Shown piece after piece: positions 43,800 through 53,333 of a stretch of DNA of 64,000 nt; the stretch's first letter is position 1, and each line of letters begins with the position of its first letter. The DNA is taken from contig DATNLZ010000091.1 of NCBI GenBank assembly GCA_035602605.1, forward strand, positions 1 through 64,000, given 5' to 3'. The position numbers and the translations under genes were made by a program. Source of the stretch: DASQHY01 sp035602605 (lineage in GTDB: Bacteria > Acidobacteriota > Terriglobia > Acidiferrales > UBA7541). The notes under the pieces are model-generated. The model saw nothing but the letters and a program-made list of their open reading frames with translations, was not told where the DNA came from and made no database searches.

Positions 43800-44969
43800 T
43801 TACAGGCCGATGCCACGCGTCATCACTCCGGCGAGATGCAGCTTCTCGTCCAGCAGCACTAAGTCCGCGTCGGCACCTGCGCACAGGACGCCCTTCTTTC
43901 CCTCAAGGCCGAGCAGCCGCGCCGGATTGATCGTCAGCATACCCACCGCCTCGACCAAAGTCACTCCCATCCCCACAACATTTCTCAGAGCACGATCCAA
44001 GGTGAGCGTGCTTCCGGCCAGCCGGCCTTCGGAGTTACGGCACACGCCGCCAACAACGTCCACCTCAAACGTGCCGAGCGAGTATTTTCCGTCGGGCATT
44101 CCCGTTGCTGCGGTTCCGTCGCTCACCAGAATGACGCTCTTGAAACCTTTCGCTCCCCATAGCAAGCGCATCGCAGCTTCGTCTACATGCACGCCGTCGG
44201 CAATGAGCTCCGCGGTGACCTTCTGCTCTGTGAGTACCGCGCCGAGGATACCAGTTTCGCGATGGGAAAAAGGACGCATGGCGTTGAATACGTGTGCGGC
44301 GTGCTGCGCTCCACGACGAATCGCGGCTAAGGCTTGAGTATACGTAGCGTCGCTGTGCCCCAGAGAGACTACCAGCGCAGCCTTTCGTGCTGCGTCAATA
44401 CATGGCATTGCGCCAAGTAGTTCGGGCGCGAGCGTCAGAATCCTCGCCGTCCCGTTCGCGGATGCAAGAAACTGTTCCAGTGTTTCGACTGAGGGCAGCA
44501 CGAGCCATTCCACCGGGTGCACCCCACGACGAGTCGCGCTGATGAACGGTCCTTCGAAGTGGATGCCTAGTATTTCCGCGGCACAAAGCTTGCTAACGGT
44601 GGTCCCCTGTTTCTTGATGTAGCGAGCAATGCCCTCAGCGCTTTGGCAAATGGTATCGGTGCTTGCCGTGACCGTGGTGGCCACTAGCGACGTGGTTCCG
44701 TGGCGAGCCACCGTAGCAGCGATCGCCGATAGAGCCGCCGGATTCGCCTCCATCACGTCATGCCCGCCGGCGCCATGGATGTGCACATCGACAAATCCCG
44801 GCACTACGGTCTTGTCAATCGCGTTGATGACCCGAGCCCGCGGCGGTACGCGAACCGCATCGCGGCGTCCAACAAGAGTGATGACACCATCTTCGATTAC
44901 CACGGCGGCGTCGGAGATTTCTTCGAGGGGCGTCAGTGCGCGGGAGGCGTGGAGAACAAGGGGGGTCAT
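43800..44969 (-). CDS. nagA: N-acetylglucosamine-6-phosphate deacetylase
   Basis: Removes acetate from GlcNAc-6-phosphate in amino-sugar and cell-wall recycling. Amidohydrolase TIM barrel: metal HxH in VDVHIHGAGG, Glu in IHFEGPF, His in SLGHSDAT, HVFNAMRPFSHRETG substrate loop, and the catalytic Asp in ILVSDGTAATG. 389 residues from ATG 44969; a longer frame opens at 45014. Neither start has a clear Shine-Dalgarno sequence. The gene runs on the same strand as the secreted-protein gene upstream, but a terminator separates them. Confidence 0.95.
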   Translation of the reverse strand: MTPLVLHASRALTPLEEISDAAVVIEDGVITLVGRRDAVRVPPRARVINAIDKTVVPGFVDVHIHGAGGHDVMEANPAALSAIAATVARHGTTSLVATTVTASTDTICQSAEGIARYIKKQGTTVSKLCAAEILGIHFEGPFISATRRGVHPVEWLVLPSVETLEQFLASANGTARILTLAPELLGAMPCIDAARKAALVVSLGHSDATYTQALAAIRRGAQHAAHVFNAMRPFSHRETGILGAVLTEQKVTAELIADGVHVDEAAMRLLWGAKGFKSVILVSDGTAATGMPDGKYSLGTFEVDVVGGVCRNSEGRLAGSTLTLDRALRNVVGMGVTLVEAVGMLTINPARLLGLEGKKGVLCAGADADLVLLDEKLHLAGVMTRGIGL

Positions 44970-45025
44970 GGCCGGGGCATTATCGTACTCGATGCGCTCC
45001 AGTTTGCGCCACACACCCTGATGAT

Positions 45026-45056
45026 AAAAAAACGGGCCACCGATTGACGTGGCCCG
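45026..45056 (-). terminator. Rho-independent terminator of the DUF5818-like gene
   Basis: Inverted repeat CGGGCCAC (45033-45040) and GTGGCCCG (45049-45056) with an eight-base loop. On the minus strand it is followed by a T run (complement of the A run 45026-45032). It ends the gene at 45084-45422. Confidence 0.85.
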
Positions 45057-45083
45057 CTCTGAAAACCAAGGACTTATTTGGCG

Positions 45084-45422
45084 TTATTTTTTTTCCTTAG
45101 GCATCGTAATGCTCGCAACCTTGATCGTATCTCCCTCAATCGTCCCGGTTACCACAACGTGATGGCCGGCATGGGTCGCCGCTTTGTCTTGGGGTTCGAC
45201 CGTATAGACCTTGTTGTCTTTATCGTCGACGAAAACATATTTGGCCCCATGACCCTCCACACACTTCTTCGCGCATCCGGCGTCAACGTTCTTCGCCCCG
45301 CACATAGAGTCATTGATTTGGCCAGTCCACGATCCGTCATTCGATGCCCAGGCCAGGCCATAGCCAGCGAGCACAATCAATGCAACGAGTACAAACATCA
45401 CCATGGCAACGCGCTTAATCAT
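45084..45422 (-). CDS. Secreted small protein, DUF5818-like, 112 aa
   Basis: Exported protein of unknown function. It has a short basic start and hydrophobic core (VAMVMFVLVALIVLAGYGLAWA) typical of a signal peptide or anchor. The mature part has WTGQINDSMCGAKN, a Cys pair (CGAKNVDAGCAKKC) and a beta-rich end (HHVVVTGTIEGDTIKVASITM). ATG 45422 has GGAGGAATCGTA upstream. The longer open frame to 45614 runs through the hairpin region and is rejected. Its role may be metal or ligand binding, but I cannot tell. Confidence 0.75.
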   Translation of the reverse strand: MIKRVAMVMFVLVALIVLAGYGLAWASNDGSWTGQINDSMCGAKNVDAGCAKKCVEGHGAKYVFVDDKDNKVYTVEPQDKAATHAGHHVVVTGTIEGDTIKVASITMPKEKK

Positions 45423-45554
45423 TACGATTCCTCCTTCGTTGTTTGCAGTTAAAACGAATCCGCGAAGCAAGGGCCTACTCTCGCATATTCCAATTGTGGT
45501 GTCCAGGGGCGTGCGGCAGGGCCATGTCTGCTTGCCTAAAAGTGGGTATACAGC

Positions 45555-45593
45555 GCCAAAAACAAAAGGGAGGATTTCCATTGAAATCCTCCC
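45555..45593 (-). terminator. Rho-independent terminator of the coiled-coil gene
   Basis: An 11-bp perfect stem, GGGAGGATTTC (45568-45578) with GAAATCCTCCC (45583-45593), loop CATT. The complementary A-rich stretch at 45556-45567 gives a T tract on the minus strand. It ends the gene at 45678-46529. Confidence 0.85.
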
Positions 45594-45677
45594 CGTCCCC
45601 CCTCGGAACGCCAAGCCCTGCGGCTCCGGTATGGCTCAACGCCCTACCCTAGCTTTCCGTATCTTAGAGCAGCCGCT

Positions 45678-46529
45678 TTACCAGCCTGATGAGCTGGCAA
45701 CAGCAGCTGTTGTAGCAGCAGACTTGGGCACGCTGAGGTAGCCCGAGGCCTGTTGCTTGGAAACCTTATTTACAACTAGCTCGAGCGCTGTACGGCTGCC
45801 GTTGGTATAGAAGTAAATCGGCTCATTCACCGAGCGATTCTTCTTTTCAAAACGGTTGTCATCGGCGAGCACCACGATCGTAAATCGATTCTTCTTAGGG
45901 TTGGTGTCGCGTAACTCGACCTGGATATTGCCAACTTTTTGAATGCCGCCTTTGCGAGCCAGAGTGAATTCAAAATATTCGCGCTGGCCCATCCGGCGAA
46001 GCTGATCGATCTCGTCGTGGTTGCGGGCAATTAATGTGCCAAGCTCGCCTCGCGCCATCTGTATGCTGGTCTCGACGCTTGTCCTAGTGGCGTCAAGCGC
46101 ATTTTTCACACCGCTGACGTCTCCGTTCAGCTTGTTGATATCTTCCGCACTGGCTTTGGCGGCTAGGGAAGTCTCAAGCCCATTGAGCTTCTTAATATAA
46201 TTGGCGCTGCTGACCTTCGTCTGATGGCGAGCCGCGAGAAGCTGAGTCTCAGTGAGCTTCAACTTATCGGTAACCACGCGAAGATCACTTCGTATCTGGG
46301 TGTTGGTGTCATCAGCCTTGGCGATGCGCTGATTCAGAACCTCGACGTTTTCCTTCAGAGCCGCATTGGTAGTTTGCTCCACATAGCTCGCGTGGTTAGA
46401 CGCGCTCCAAGCCAATCCGAGCGCGCCGATCGAGAAGGCCGCAAGCACAATCACTGCTATCGTGAGCCAGCGAGGTGTTCCGGTCACTGGCTGTGAATCG
46501 TTGATGTTTTCCTCGCGAAACTCGCTCAT
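45678..46529 (-). CDS. Membrane-anchored coiled-coil protein, 283 aa
   Basis: Unknown function. One transmembrane segment lies near the N-terminus (WLTIAVIVLAAFSIGALGLAWSA), followed by a long heptad-rich coiled coil (about 55-175) and a C-terminal beta-rich part (EYFEFTLARKGGIQKVGNIQVELRDTN...). The last residues are Ala-rich and polar. ATG 46529 is chosen because AAAGGAG lies eight bases upstream; a start eight codons earlier is possible. The layout suggests an extracytoplasmic protein that could contact peptidoglycan, but there is no direct evidence. Confidence 0.65.
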   Translation of the reverse strand: MSEFREENINDSQPVTGTPRWLTIAVIVLAAFSIGALGLAWSASNHASYVEQTTNAALKENVEVLNQRIAKADDTNTQIRSDLRVVTDKLKLTETQLLAARHQTKVSSANYIKKLNGLETSLAAKASAEDINKLNGDVSGVKNALDATRTSVETSIQMARGELGTLIARNHDEIDQLRRMGQREYFEFTLARKGGIQKVGNIQVELRDTNPKKNRFTIVVLADDNRFEKKNRSVNEPIYFYTNGSRTALELVVNKVSKQQASGYLSVPKSAATTAAVASSSGW

Positions 46530-46794
46530 GGACTGGCTCCTTTGTCTTCGCATACTTAAAGTGCACGCCCCTCGCCAAAGGGCACTTCGTTCTCAATGAA
46601 GCCAGGTATTCGCCTGAAAAGGCGAGGGATGAGCACCGTAGACGGGAGTCTCGGAGAGCGCGCCAGCATCGTACTAGTACCTGTAAGGATTACGCGGATC
46701 ATGCCGTTCCGCGTAGCAGTGAAACTAGCGATGGTGGAGGGATAAAGAATACAGTCGCGGGATTGCTTTAAAACAGCTTCGCAATGGTCCTAAG

Positions 46795-47040
46795 TCAAGC
46801 AACCTTATTTGCTTGCGCGGGTAGCGGGGTCAACGCGGCTTGGTGTACAGGCATATCGTCGGGGACCGATTTCCCCTCGACGGCGTTGAAATAGGCTTCC
46901 AAGGTAGTCGTAGCAGCTTCCAAAACGACGTAGCAATCCTTGCACTCCCCCACATGGATCTCGACTTCGCGAGCCACCGAGCGGGACAATTTGCCTTCTA
47001 AGTACCAACAGATCAAATGTATAGCGTCTTTGCAACTCAT
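46795..47040 (-). CDS. Zinc-finger (anti-sigma-like) small protein, 81 aa
   Basis: Looks like the zf-HC2 domain of anti-sigma factors without a membrane or effector part. The zinc motif is in MSCKDAIHLICWYLEGKLSRS and HVGECKDCYVVL, giving an HxxxCxxC ligand set. The start ATG 47040 is chosen because the zf-HC2 domain begins there. No sigma factor gene is adjacent. Cytoplasmic. Confidence 0.6.
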   Translation of the reverse strand: MSCKDAIHLICWYLEGKLSRSVAREVEIHVGECKDCYVVLEAATTTLEAYFNAVEGKSVPDDMPVHQAALTPLPAQANKVA

Positions 47041-47231
47041 GGTGCTGTCCACGATCGATCCCCTGGCACGTCTGCCCACGGTGATGTTTATAGCATTTCA
47101 CTAGCCAATGGGTGTGGTCCAAGAGCCTTGCGTATATGCAATACAATGCTGTAGTTAGTAGTGACGGCGCGCGCCTTCCCTTTTTGACACGCAGAGAGGG
47201 GGAGCAAACTTTACATTTTACGCACTAAACA

Positions 47232-48071
47232 TCAACGCGTGATGATCATGCTGCGGAGGGCCGCAATGCGCTCCTCAAGGGGAGGATGGGTGCTGAAAAG
47301 ACCACCAAGCATGCCTTGCGGCGTGAGCGGTTTTACGATAAACAGAGCGGACGTTGCCGGCGGAACATCCATCGGAATACGCTTGTTGTACGCTCCGAGT
47401 TTCTCAAGCGCGCGGACCAAGCCCTGGGAGTACCCGACCATGCGGGCCCCGGTGGCATCGGCAGCAAATTCGCGCTGCCGCGAAATTCCCAGTTGGATCA
47501 ATAAGGCCGCGATGGGCGCCAATAAAAGCATAAGCAGCCCGGAGACACCGCCACCGCGCTCATCATTGTCGCGAGAACCGCCGAACCAAAACCCCATACG
47601 CGCGATAAAGGTGACCGCCCCTGCGATGGTGGCCGCGATGGAACTTGTCAGAATGTCGTAGTTGCGCACGTGCGATAACTCGTGGGCAATGACGCCCTCG
47701 AGTTCTTCATCATCCATCAATTGAAGCAGACCCTCAGTGACGGCCACCGATGCGTGTTTTGGATTGCGTCCGGTAGCGAAGGCGTTTGGGGCAGCCTCAG
47801 GAATCACATAGAGTTTGGGCATTGGCAAGTTTGCCTTGCCTACCAAGCGCTCCATCACCGCATACAGCCGAGGGACCTGCTCGCGAGCCACCGGTCGCGC
47901 ACCGCTGGACATCAGCGCAATCTTGTCGGAGAAAAAGTAGGCTACGCCGTTCATCACCACGGCGATAACCAGAGCCAAAGCCATGCCGTTGGGGCCGCCA
48001 AATCGCTCGCCAACAAGCACGAGAAGAATCGAAAGCATAATTAATAAAAACCCGGTGCGCAGAAGTTTCAT
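47232..48071 (-). CDS. htpX: Membrane zinc metalloprotease HtpX-like
   Basis: Protease for quality control of membrane proteins. 279 residues. Two N-terminal membrane helices, then catalytic HELSHVRNYD (HExxH zinc motif) and the third ligand in REFAADATG. A further hydrophobic hairpin follows (LLMLLLAPIAALLIQLG). Length and motif order match HtpX. It runs toward the left, downstream of clpB on the same strand. Its ATG lies 120 bp from the clpB stop, a gap that shows no strong terminator. Confidence 0.95.
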   Translation of the reverse strand: MKLLRTGFLLIMLSILLVLVGERFGGPNGMALALVIAVVMNGVAYFFSDKIALMSSGARPVAREQVPRLYAVMERLVGKANLPMPKLYVIPEAAPNAFATGRNPKHASVAVTEGLLQLMDDEELEGVIAHELSHVRNYDILTSSIAATIAGAVTFIARMGFWFGGSRDNDERGGGVSGLLMLLLAPIAALLIQLGISRQREFAADATGARMVGYSQGLVRALEKLGAYNKRIPMDVPPATSALFIVKPLTPQGMLGGLFSTHPPLEERIAALRSMIITR

Positions 48072-48190
48072 TTGTTTGCCTTGTACGCCGAAATCACTGG
48101 TACACCAAAATCCTTGTTATTGGTGCTGTCTGTAGATGAATAGGATGCGCCGAGCCCATATTTGAGTATAGTTGTCGGGCACTTCCGTGC

Positions 48191-50872
48191 TTATTTGTGG
48201 CGCCCTGCCTGGGCCCCCTTTTTCTTGTCACCGCTGGGCTGATCGCTGCCGTCGCTCTTTTGTGCTTTTTCCTGACTCCCAGCAGTGCGTTCGAAGCGCA
48301 TCCTGACGGAGCGCGCATCGCGATCTACCACAACGTGGTCACCCGGCAAAACGCTTCCTTCGAGGATGCGCAACGCTAGTGGATCCTGCACCAGGCGCTG
48401 AATGGTGCGACGCAACGGCCTTGCTCCGTAGGCCGGATCGAAACCCTCGCGAAGCAACAGCTCACGAGCCGCAGGCGTGAGCTCGATCGTAATCTTTCTT
48501 TCTGCGAGCATTTTCTCGACGCTAGCCAAAAGCAGGTCGACAATCTTTTCCAGTTGCTCTTTGCCGAGCGGATTGAAAATCACGATCTCGTCTATGCGGT
48601 TGAGAAACTCCGGGCGGAATGTCGCGCGTAGGGCTTCCAGCGCTTCCTTTTGCGCCCGTTCCGGATCTTTGCCAGACAATTCAAAAATCGCCGATGAACC
48701 GACGTTGCTGGTCATTACCAAAACAGTGTTGCGAAAATCTACCGTGCGACCCTTGCCGTCGGTCAGGCGCCCGTCCTCTAGGATTTGCAGCAGCACATTG
48801 AATACATCGGGGTGCGCCTTTTCGATTTCATCAAACAACACCACGGAATACGGATGACGACGGACCTGCTCGGTCAGCTGCCCGCCTTCTTCGTATCCGA
48901 CGTATCCCGGGGGCGCACCAATCAGCCGCGAAACCGAATGCTTCTCCATGTATTCCGACATATCGATTCGGATCATCATCCGTTCGTCATCAAACAAAAA
49001 TTCCGCCAGGGCGCGAGCCAGTTCGGTCTTGCCAACCCCGGTGGGCCCCAGAAAGATGAAGGAGCCAAGCGGTCTCCGGGCATCAGAAAGCCCCGTACGG
49101 CTGCGCCGGATGGCGTTCGCGACATGTCCCAACGCGCTTTCCTGGCCGATGACCCGTTGGCGGAGGCGCTCTTCCATGTGCACCAGCTTCTGAGCTTCAC
49201 CCTCGAGCAACCGGCCCACCGGAATCCCCGTCCACTTGGCCACGATTTTGGCGATATCCTCTTCGTCAACCTCTTCTTTCAGCATCCTGCCATTCTTCTG
49301 GATCTCGCCCATGCGCTGTTCAGCTTCATGAAGCTCGCGCTCGGCCGCGGCAATCTTTCCGTAGCGAATCTCGGCCACTTTCGAGAGTTCGCCCGAGCGC
49401 TCGTAGCGCTGCTCCTCATTGCGCAGCTGCTCAATCGTTTCCTTTAACTTGCGGATCCGCCCGATGGCCTCCTTCTCGGTCTGCCAACGCGCCTTCTGAG
49501 CGCTCGATTGCTCGCGCAGGGCTCCCAATTCTTTCTCGATTTGCTCGCGGCGTTGCACGGACTGCGGATCGCTTTCTTTCAACAAAGCCTGGCGCTCGAT
49601 TTCCAGTTGCAGTATGCGCCGTTCGATGGTGTCAATCTCGAGGGGCAGCGAATCAATCTGCATGCGTAGGCTGGCCGCAGCTTCATCGATCAAGTCAATG
49701 GCTTTATCCGGCAAGAAACGATCGGAGATATAGCGATGCGAAAGTGTCGCCGCGGCCAGAATTGCGGCATCCTTGATGCGCACGCCGTGATGCAGCTCAT
49801 AGCGATCTTTCAATCCACGCAGAATCGCAATCGTATCTTCGACTGACGGTTCGCTGATCAACACCGGCTGGAAGCGGCGTTCGAGTGCCGGATCCTTTTC
49901 AATGTGTTTTTTATACTCGTTCAACGTCGTCGCGCCGATGGCCCGCAATTCTCCGCGCGCCAGCGCCGGCTTCAGCATATTCGAAGCGTCCATGGCGCCT
50001 TCGGCAGCGCCAGCTCCGACCAGTGTGTGCAGCTCATCAATGAAAAGGATGATTTGCCCTTCGGCTTCGGTAATTTCTTTTAACACCGCTTTCAAGCGGT
50101 CTTCGAACTCGCCGCGGTACTTCGCTCCCGCAACCAGTGCTGCCAAATCGAGCGCCACAATTTTCTTCGGCTTTAAAACCTCGGGTACATCGCCGGTAAT
50201 AATACGTTGCGCCAAGCCTTCGACCACAGCCGTCTTTCCCACACCGGGTTCGCCTATAAGCACCGGGTTATTTTTTGTGCGCCGCGCCAGAATCTGCATG
50301 ACTCGACGAATCTCGTCATCGCGCCCGATGACCGGATCGAGCTTTCCGCGGCGCGCCAGCTCGGTCAGATCGCGCGCGTATTGCTCCAGGGCCCGGTAGG
50401 TGGTCTCAGGATTTTGTGAAGTCACGCGTTGCGAGCCACGCACCGAGGTCAAGGCCTGCAAAATTGCCTCATGGCTCGCCCCATGGCGCTTCAGAATCTG
50501 ACCGGCGGGGTCGCGCGTCATTCGGGCCAGCGCAAGAAACAAATGCTCGGTGGAAACGTAGTCGTCTTTGAAGTTCTTGGCTTCTTCAAATGCATTTTGC
50601 ACCACCTGGTTGGCGGCCTGTCCGAGATGCTGTTGAGAAATTCCGGTGACTTTCGGAAGACGCGCCAGCTCCGCCTCAATGTCTCGCGCCAGCGCCTCAG
50701 GGCGCGCGCCTAACCGTGCCAGGAGGGGTGGGACAACCCCGTCTTGCTGCTCAATGAGGGCTGAAAGCAGATGGATCGGCTCGATCTGTTGCTGCTCGTG
50801 TCGAGCTGCGATCTCTTGAGCTTCTTGCAGGGCTTCCTGCGCTTTCACGGTCAATTTGTCAAAACGAAGCAT
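48191..50872 (-). CDS. clpB: ClpB disaggregase, 893 aa
   Basis: Hsp100 AAA+ chaperone that extracts proteins from aggregates with DnaK and small heat-shock proteins. N-domain (about 1-145), NBD1 with Walker A GEPGVGKTAVVEG, middle coiled-coil domain (about 405-525; ERRILQLEIERQALLKE), NBD2 with GPTGVGKTELARA, and a C-terminal D2 small domain. A slightly extended Lys/Gly-rich tail (KKGAQAGRHK) ends it. It lies after the Hsp20 gene on the same strand but separated by a terminator. Confidence 0.98.
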   Translation of the reverse strand: MLRFDKLTVKAQEALQEAQEIAARHEQQQIEPIHLLSALIEQQDGVVPPLLARLGARPEALARDIEAELARLPKVTGISQQHLGQAANQVVQNAFEEAKNFKDDYVSTEHLFLALARMTRDPAGQILKRHGASHEAILQALTSVRGSQRVTSQNPETTYRALEQYARDLTELARRGKLDPVIGRDDEIRRVMQILARRTKNNPVLIGEPGVGKTAVVEGLAQRIITGDVPEVLKPKKIVALDLAALVAGAKYRGEFEDRLKAVLKEITEAEGQIILFIDELHTLVGAGAAEGAMDASNMLKPALARGELRAIGATTLNEYKKHIEKDPALERRFQPVLISEPSVEDTIAILRGLKDRYELHHGVRIKDAAILAAATLSHRYISDRFLPDKAIDLIDEAAASLRMQIDSLPLEIDTIERRILQLEIERQALLKESDPQSVQRREQIEKELGALREQSSAQKARWQTEKEAIGRIRKLKETIEQLRNEEQRYERSGELSKVAEIRYGKIAAAERELHEAEQRMGEIQKNGRMLKEEVDEEDIAKIVAKWTGIPVGRLLEGEAQKLVHMEERLRQRVIGQESALGHVANAIRRSRTGLSDARRPLGSFIFLGPTGVGKTELARALAEFLFDDERMMIRIDMSEYMEKHSVSRLIGAPPGYVGYEEGGQLTEQVRRHPYSVVLFDEIEKAHPDVFNVLLQILEDGRLTDGKGRTVDFRNTVLVMTSNVGSSAIFELSGKDPERAQKEALEALRATFRPEFLNRIDEIVIFNPLGKEQLEKIVDLLLASVEKMLAERKITIELTPAARELLLREGFDPAYGARPLRRTIQRLVQDPLALRILEGSVLPGDHVVVDRDARSVRMRFERTAGSQEKAQKSDGSDQPSGDKKKGAQAGRHK

Positions 50873-50904
50873 TGTCCCTCGTGGAATTCCCGGGCTTCCC
50901 TAAA

Positions 50905-50940
50905 GAAAAACACAAAAGGGGCTGGCGCCATCCCAGCCCC
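50905..50940 (-). terminator. Rho-independent terminator of the Hsp20 gene
   Basis: GGGGCTGG (50918-50925) and CCAGCCCC (50933-50940) form an 8-bp stem; on the minus strand a T-rich tract follows (complement of 50905-50917). It separates hsp20 from clpB. Confidence 0.85.
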
Positions 50941-50959
50941 CCTGCAACTCTAACTCATT

Positions 50960-51454
50960 TTACCTTCCCGAGGCCGCAGCAGCATTCTTGTTTACGTTCA
51001 CGGACGCGTTCGCATCCGTGCTTACGTTAACCTTTATCTGCTTTGGTTTGGCCTCTTCACGCTTCGGAATCGTGAGCGTCAGCACGCCGTTGCGATACGT
51101 GGCCTGAATGGCCTCGGTGTTTACCGTGTTGGCCAGCGCGAAGCTTCGGCTGAAGGCTCCGTAAGCGCGTTCCACGCGGAGATAATTCTCCTCGCTTACT
51201 TTCTTTTCAAACTTACGCTCTCCGCGGATGGTCAGCACGTGGTTTTCGATCCGCATATCCAGATCTTTTTCGTCGATGTCGGGCAAATCAGCCTTGACGA
51301 CCAATTCATGCTCGGTCTCGTAAATATCGACCGGCGGCGCCCAGGTCGTAAGGGCCGACTCATTCGCACCGCGCCCGCTGAAATCTTCAAAGGCCCGATT
51401 CAGTTGATCCTGCAGGCTCGAAAGCCCGCGAAACGTGGACATTCCAGTGTTCAT
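50960..51454 (-). CDS. Small heat-shock protein (Hsp20 family), 164 aa
   Basis: ATP-independent chaperone holding unfolded proteins for ClpB/DnaK. Alpha-crystallin domain (about 45-140): YETEHELVVKADLPDIDEKDLDMRIENHVLTIRGERK and YRNGVLTLTIPKREEAKPKQIKV, the last with the IxV/IxI anchor. The tail is Ala/Asn/Val-rich and variable. ATG 51454 follows GGAGG in GGAGGTGCATA, and a good promoter lies upstream. Confidence 0.95.
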   Translation of the reverse strand: MNTGMSTFRGLSSLQDQLNRAFEDFSGRGANESALTTWAPPVDIYETEHELVVKADLPDIDEKDLDMRIENHVLTIRGERKFEKKVSEENYLRVERAYGAFSRSFALANTVNTEAIQATYRNGVLTLTIPKREEAKPKQIKVNVSTDANASVNVNKNAAAASGR

Positions 51455-51484
51455 TATGCACCTCCATGATGTAACTACGATGGA

Positions 51485-51513
51485 ATAATATAATATGCGT
51501 GTATTACTGTCAA
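51485..51513 (-). promoter_or_regulatory. Sigma-70 type promoter of the Hsp20 gene
   Basis: Read on the minus strand, TTGACA (51508-51513) and TATTAT (51485-51490) are separated by 17 bases. It is near consensus and lies just upstream of the ribosome site. No CIRCE element is seen. Confidence 0.75.
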
Positions 51514-51645
51514 GTATTTTCTAACTTCCTTACGCGCGACGCAACATACTTGTTTTTATTCTGTTATGGGCTGCCCGTGGTGTGACGAACGCCTCGTCCT
51601 CGTTTTCGCAACCGGTTTCCCTCGACGCAGGGTAGACTATGCCCC

Positions 51646-52776
51646 GTGAAACTTTCGGAACTCGATTACGCGTTGCCCGCCGAAAGAATCGCCCAAGAAC
51701 CACCGGAGCGGCGTGACGCTGCGCGAATGTTGCTGTTGGACCGCGCGCGCGGCGACTGGCAGGACCGCCAGTTTCGCGAGTTCCCCGAAATACTGCGCGG
51801 TGATGAGATGCTTGTCATAAACACGGCGCGAGTGATTCCGGCCCGGCTGTTTGCCCGACGTAAAGGCGTCCGCTCCGAGACCCCCGGACCGAACCCGCGG
51901 GTGCGCAGCCAGTTTTTGCAATCGCCCATCGAGGTGTTACTAGCTCGCGAAATTGAGCCCAACGTCTGGGAGGCACTGGTGCGCCCTGGGCGAAAGGTGG
52001 GAACTGGCGAACGTCTCATCTTTGCAGACAGCGAGCTCCAGGCTGAAGTGATCGCTCGCGGTGAGTATGGACTGCGCATGCTGCGTTTCGATGGGCAAAA
52101 CGATCTGCTGGCACTTCTTGAGCGGCTCGGACATACACCGCTTCCGCCATATATCCATCGCTCCTACAGCGATCGTGCCGAGGAAGCGTTGGATCGCGAG
52201 CGATACCAAACGGTGTTTGCCAAACATCCTCGGGCGGTCGCCGCCCCGACGGCCGGGCTGCATTTCACACCAGAGATTCTCGAACGAATACGCGCGCGGG
52301 GAATTCCAATTCTGGAGCTAACCCTGGACGTTGGCCTGGGCACGTTTCAACCAATACGCAGCGACGAGGTTGAGAAGCACCGGATGCATTGCGAAGCTTA
52401 TCAGATCCCGGACGAGACGGCCGCGGCGCTTGGTGCCGGACGTCGTGAGGGACGCCGTGTTCTAGCTGTGGGCACGACAGTGGTTCGAGCATTGGAGGAT
52501 GCCGCGACAAAGTGCGCCGTAGCTCCAACCCAATCCCCAGTAATGAAGTATCACGTGATGGCTGCCGGGAAGGCCGCGGCGGATATCTTTATTTATCCCG
52601 GCTTCGAGTTTCGAATCGTGGATGGGTTGCTTACTAACTTCCACCTTCCCCGAACCAGCCTGCTGGCAATGGTGGCCGCATTCGCGGGACGCGAGCACAT
52701 CCTACGCGCGTACCAGCACGCTATCTCTGAAGGGTACCGCTTCTACAGCTACGGCGACTGTATGTTGATTCGCTAG
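51646..52776 (+). CDS. queA: S-adenosylmethionine:tRNA ribosyltransferase-isomerase
   Basis: Adds the cyclopentene ring of queuosine to tRNA using the ribosyl part of SAM. 376 residues from GTG 51646; the N-terminus KLSELDYALPAERIAQEPPERRDAARMLLLDR is typical. Other QueA blocks: FREFPEIL with GDEMLVINTARVIPARLF, PLPPYIHR and PTAGLHFT. Length matches the family. The ribosome site is weak, but the N-terminus alignment supports GTG 51646. Confidence 0.96.
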   Translation: MKLSELDYALPAERIAQEPPERRDAARMLLLDRARGDWQDRQFREFPEILRGDEMLVINTARVIPARLFARRKGVRSETPGPNPRVRSQFLQSPIEVLLAREIEPNVWEALVRPGRKVGTGERLIFADSELQAEVIARGEYGLRMLRFDGQNDLLALLERLGHTPLPPYIHRSYSDRAEEALDRERYQTVFAKHPRAVAAPTAGLHFTPEILERIRARGIPILELTLDVGLGTFQPIRSDEVEKHRMHCEAYQIPDETAAALGAGRREGRRVLAVGTTVVRALEDAATKCAVAPTQSPVMKYHVMAAGKAAADIFIYPGFEFRIVDGLLTNFHLPRTSLLAMVAAFAGREHILRAYQHAISEGYRFYSYGDCMLIR

Positions 52777-52819
52777 CTGGACGTTCGCCTAAACAAGACA
52801 TAAATTGATATAAATAAGT

Positions 52820-52858
52820 ACGGGAAGGTCCGAGCGGATGCGTCGGGGACCTCCCCGT
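52820..52858. terminator. Imperfect hairpin after queA
   Basis: Arms ACGGGAAGGTCC (52820-52831) and GGACCTCCCCGT (52847-52858) pair with one mismatch. The T tract is poor, so it is a probable but not certain terminator for queA; alternatively a structured element shared by the two convergent genes. Confidence 0.45.
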
Positions 52859-52894
52859 AACGATATAAGCCGGTAACAGAATGAGGTTTTTCGG

Positions 52895-53230
52895 TTAGTT
52901 AGCGATAACCAGCACGCGGCGATCGCCTGCAAAGCGTACTTCTCGCACTTCGCCATCCGAGCCAAGCAAAACCGAGCTGTTCGCGGCCTTGGTTTCTCGC
53001 TCTTCCCAGCGTCCTTCGGTCTCCGCGACCACAGTCTTGCCCTTTTGGACGGTCACTTTGCTGCCGTCAATCAGAAGATGGTATTCGCCGGCCTGTAGGT
53101 CGGCCTTACCGAATTTAGATGCTTGAAAAATTGTGATCACTTTAGAAATGGGTTTCGCGAAGGCCGGGACAGTTAGCCCAACCAGGACCACGAACGTCGC
53201 AAATGGTAACCAAGACTTGCTGGTACGCAT
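52895..53230 (-). CDS. Secreted small hypothetical protein, 111 aa
   Basis: Not recognised. It starts with a signal peptide (WLPFATFVVLVGLTVPAFA) and continues as a small beta-rich domain: KVITIFQASKFGKADLQAGEYHLLID, then KVTVQKGKTVVAE and VREVRFAGDRRVLVI. Lys/Glu content is high. It lies convergent to queA. The candidate small RNA begins about 100 bases upstream on the other strand. Confidence 0.65.
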   Translation of the reverse strand: MRTSKSWLPFATFVVLVGLTVPAFAKPISKVITIFQASKFGKADLQAGEYHLLIDGSKVTVQKGKTVVAETEGRWEERETKAANSSVLLGSDGEVREVRFAGDRRVLVIAN

Positions 53231-53297
53231 AACTCAACCCTCCTCAATTTAGGATTTAGGACAACCTTGAACGTCGCTGGGGCAGTTTACGGGAGAG

Positions 53298-53327
53298 TTG
53301 ACACGCAGCGCATCTTACGAGTAGGCT
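53298..53327 (+). promoter_or_regulatory. Promoter-like element upstream of candidate sRNA
   Basis: TTGACA (53298-53303) is followed after 18 bases by TAGGCT (53322-53327). Together they predict a start near 53334 and a transcript of about 85 nt to the terminator at 53418. The TTGACA is also the beginning of an inverted repeat arm. Confidence 0.5.
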
Positions 53328-53333
53328 CGCGCC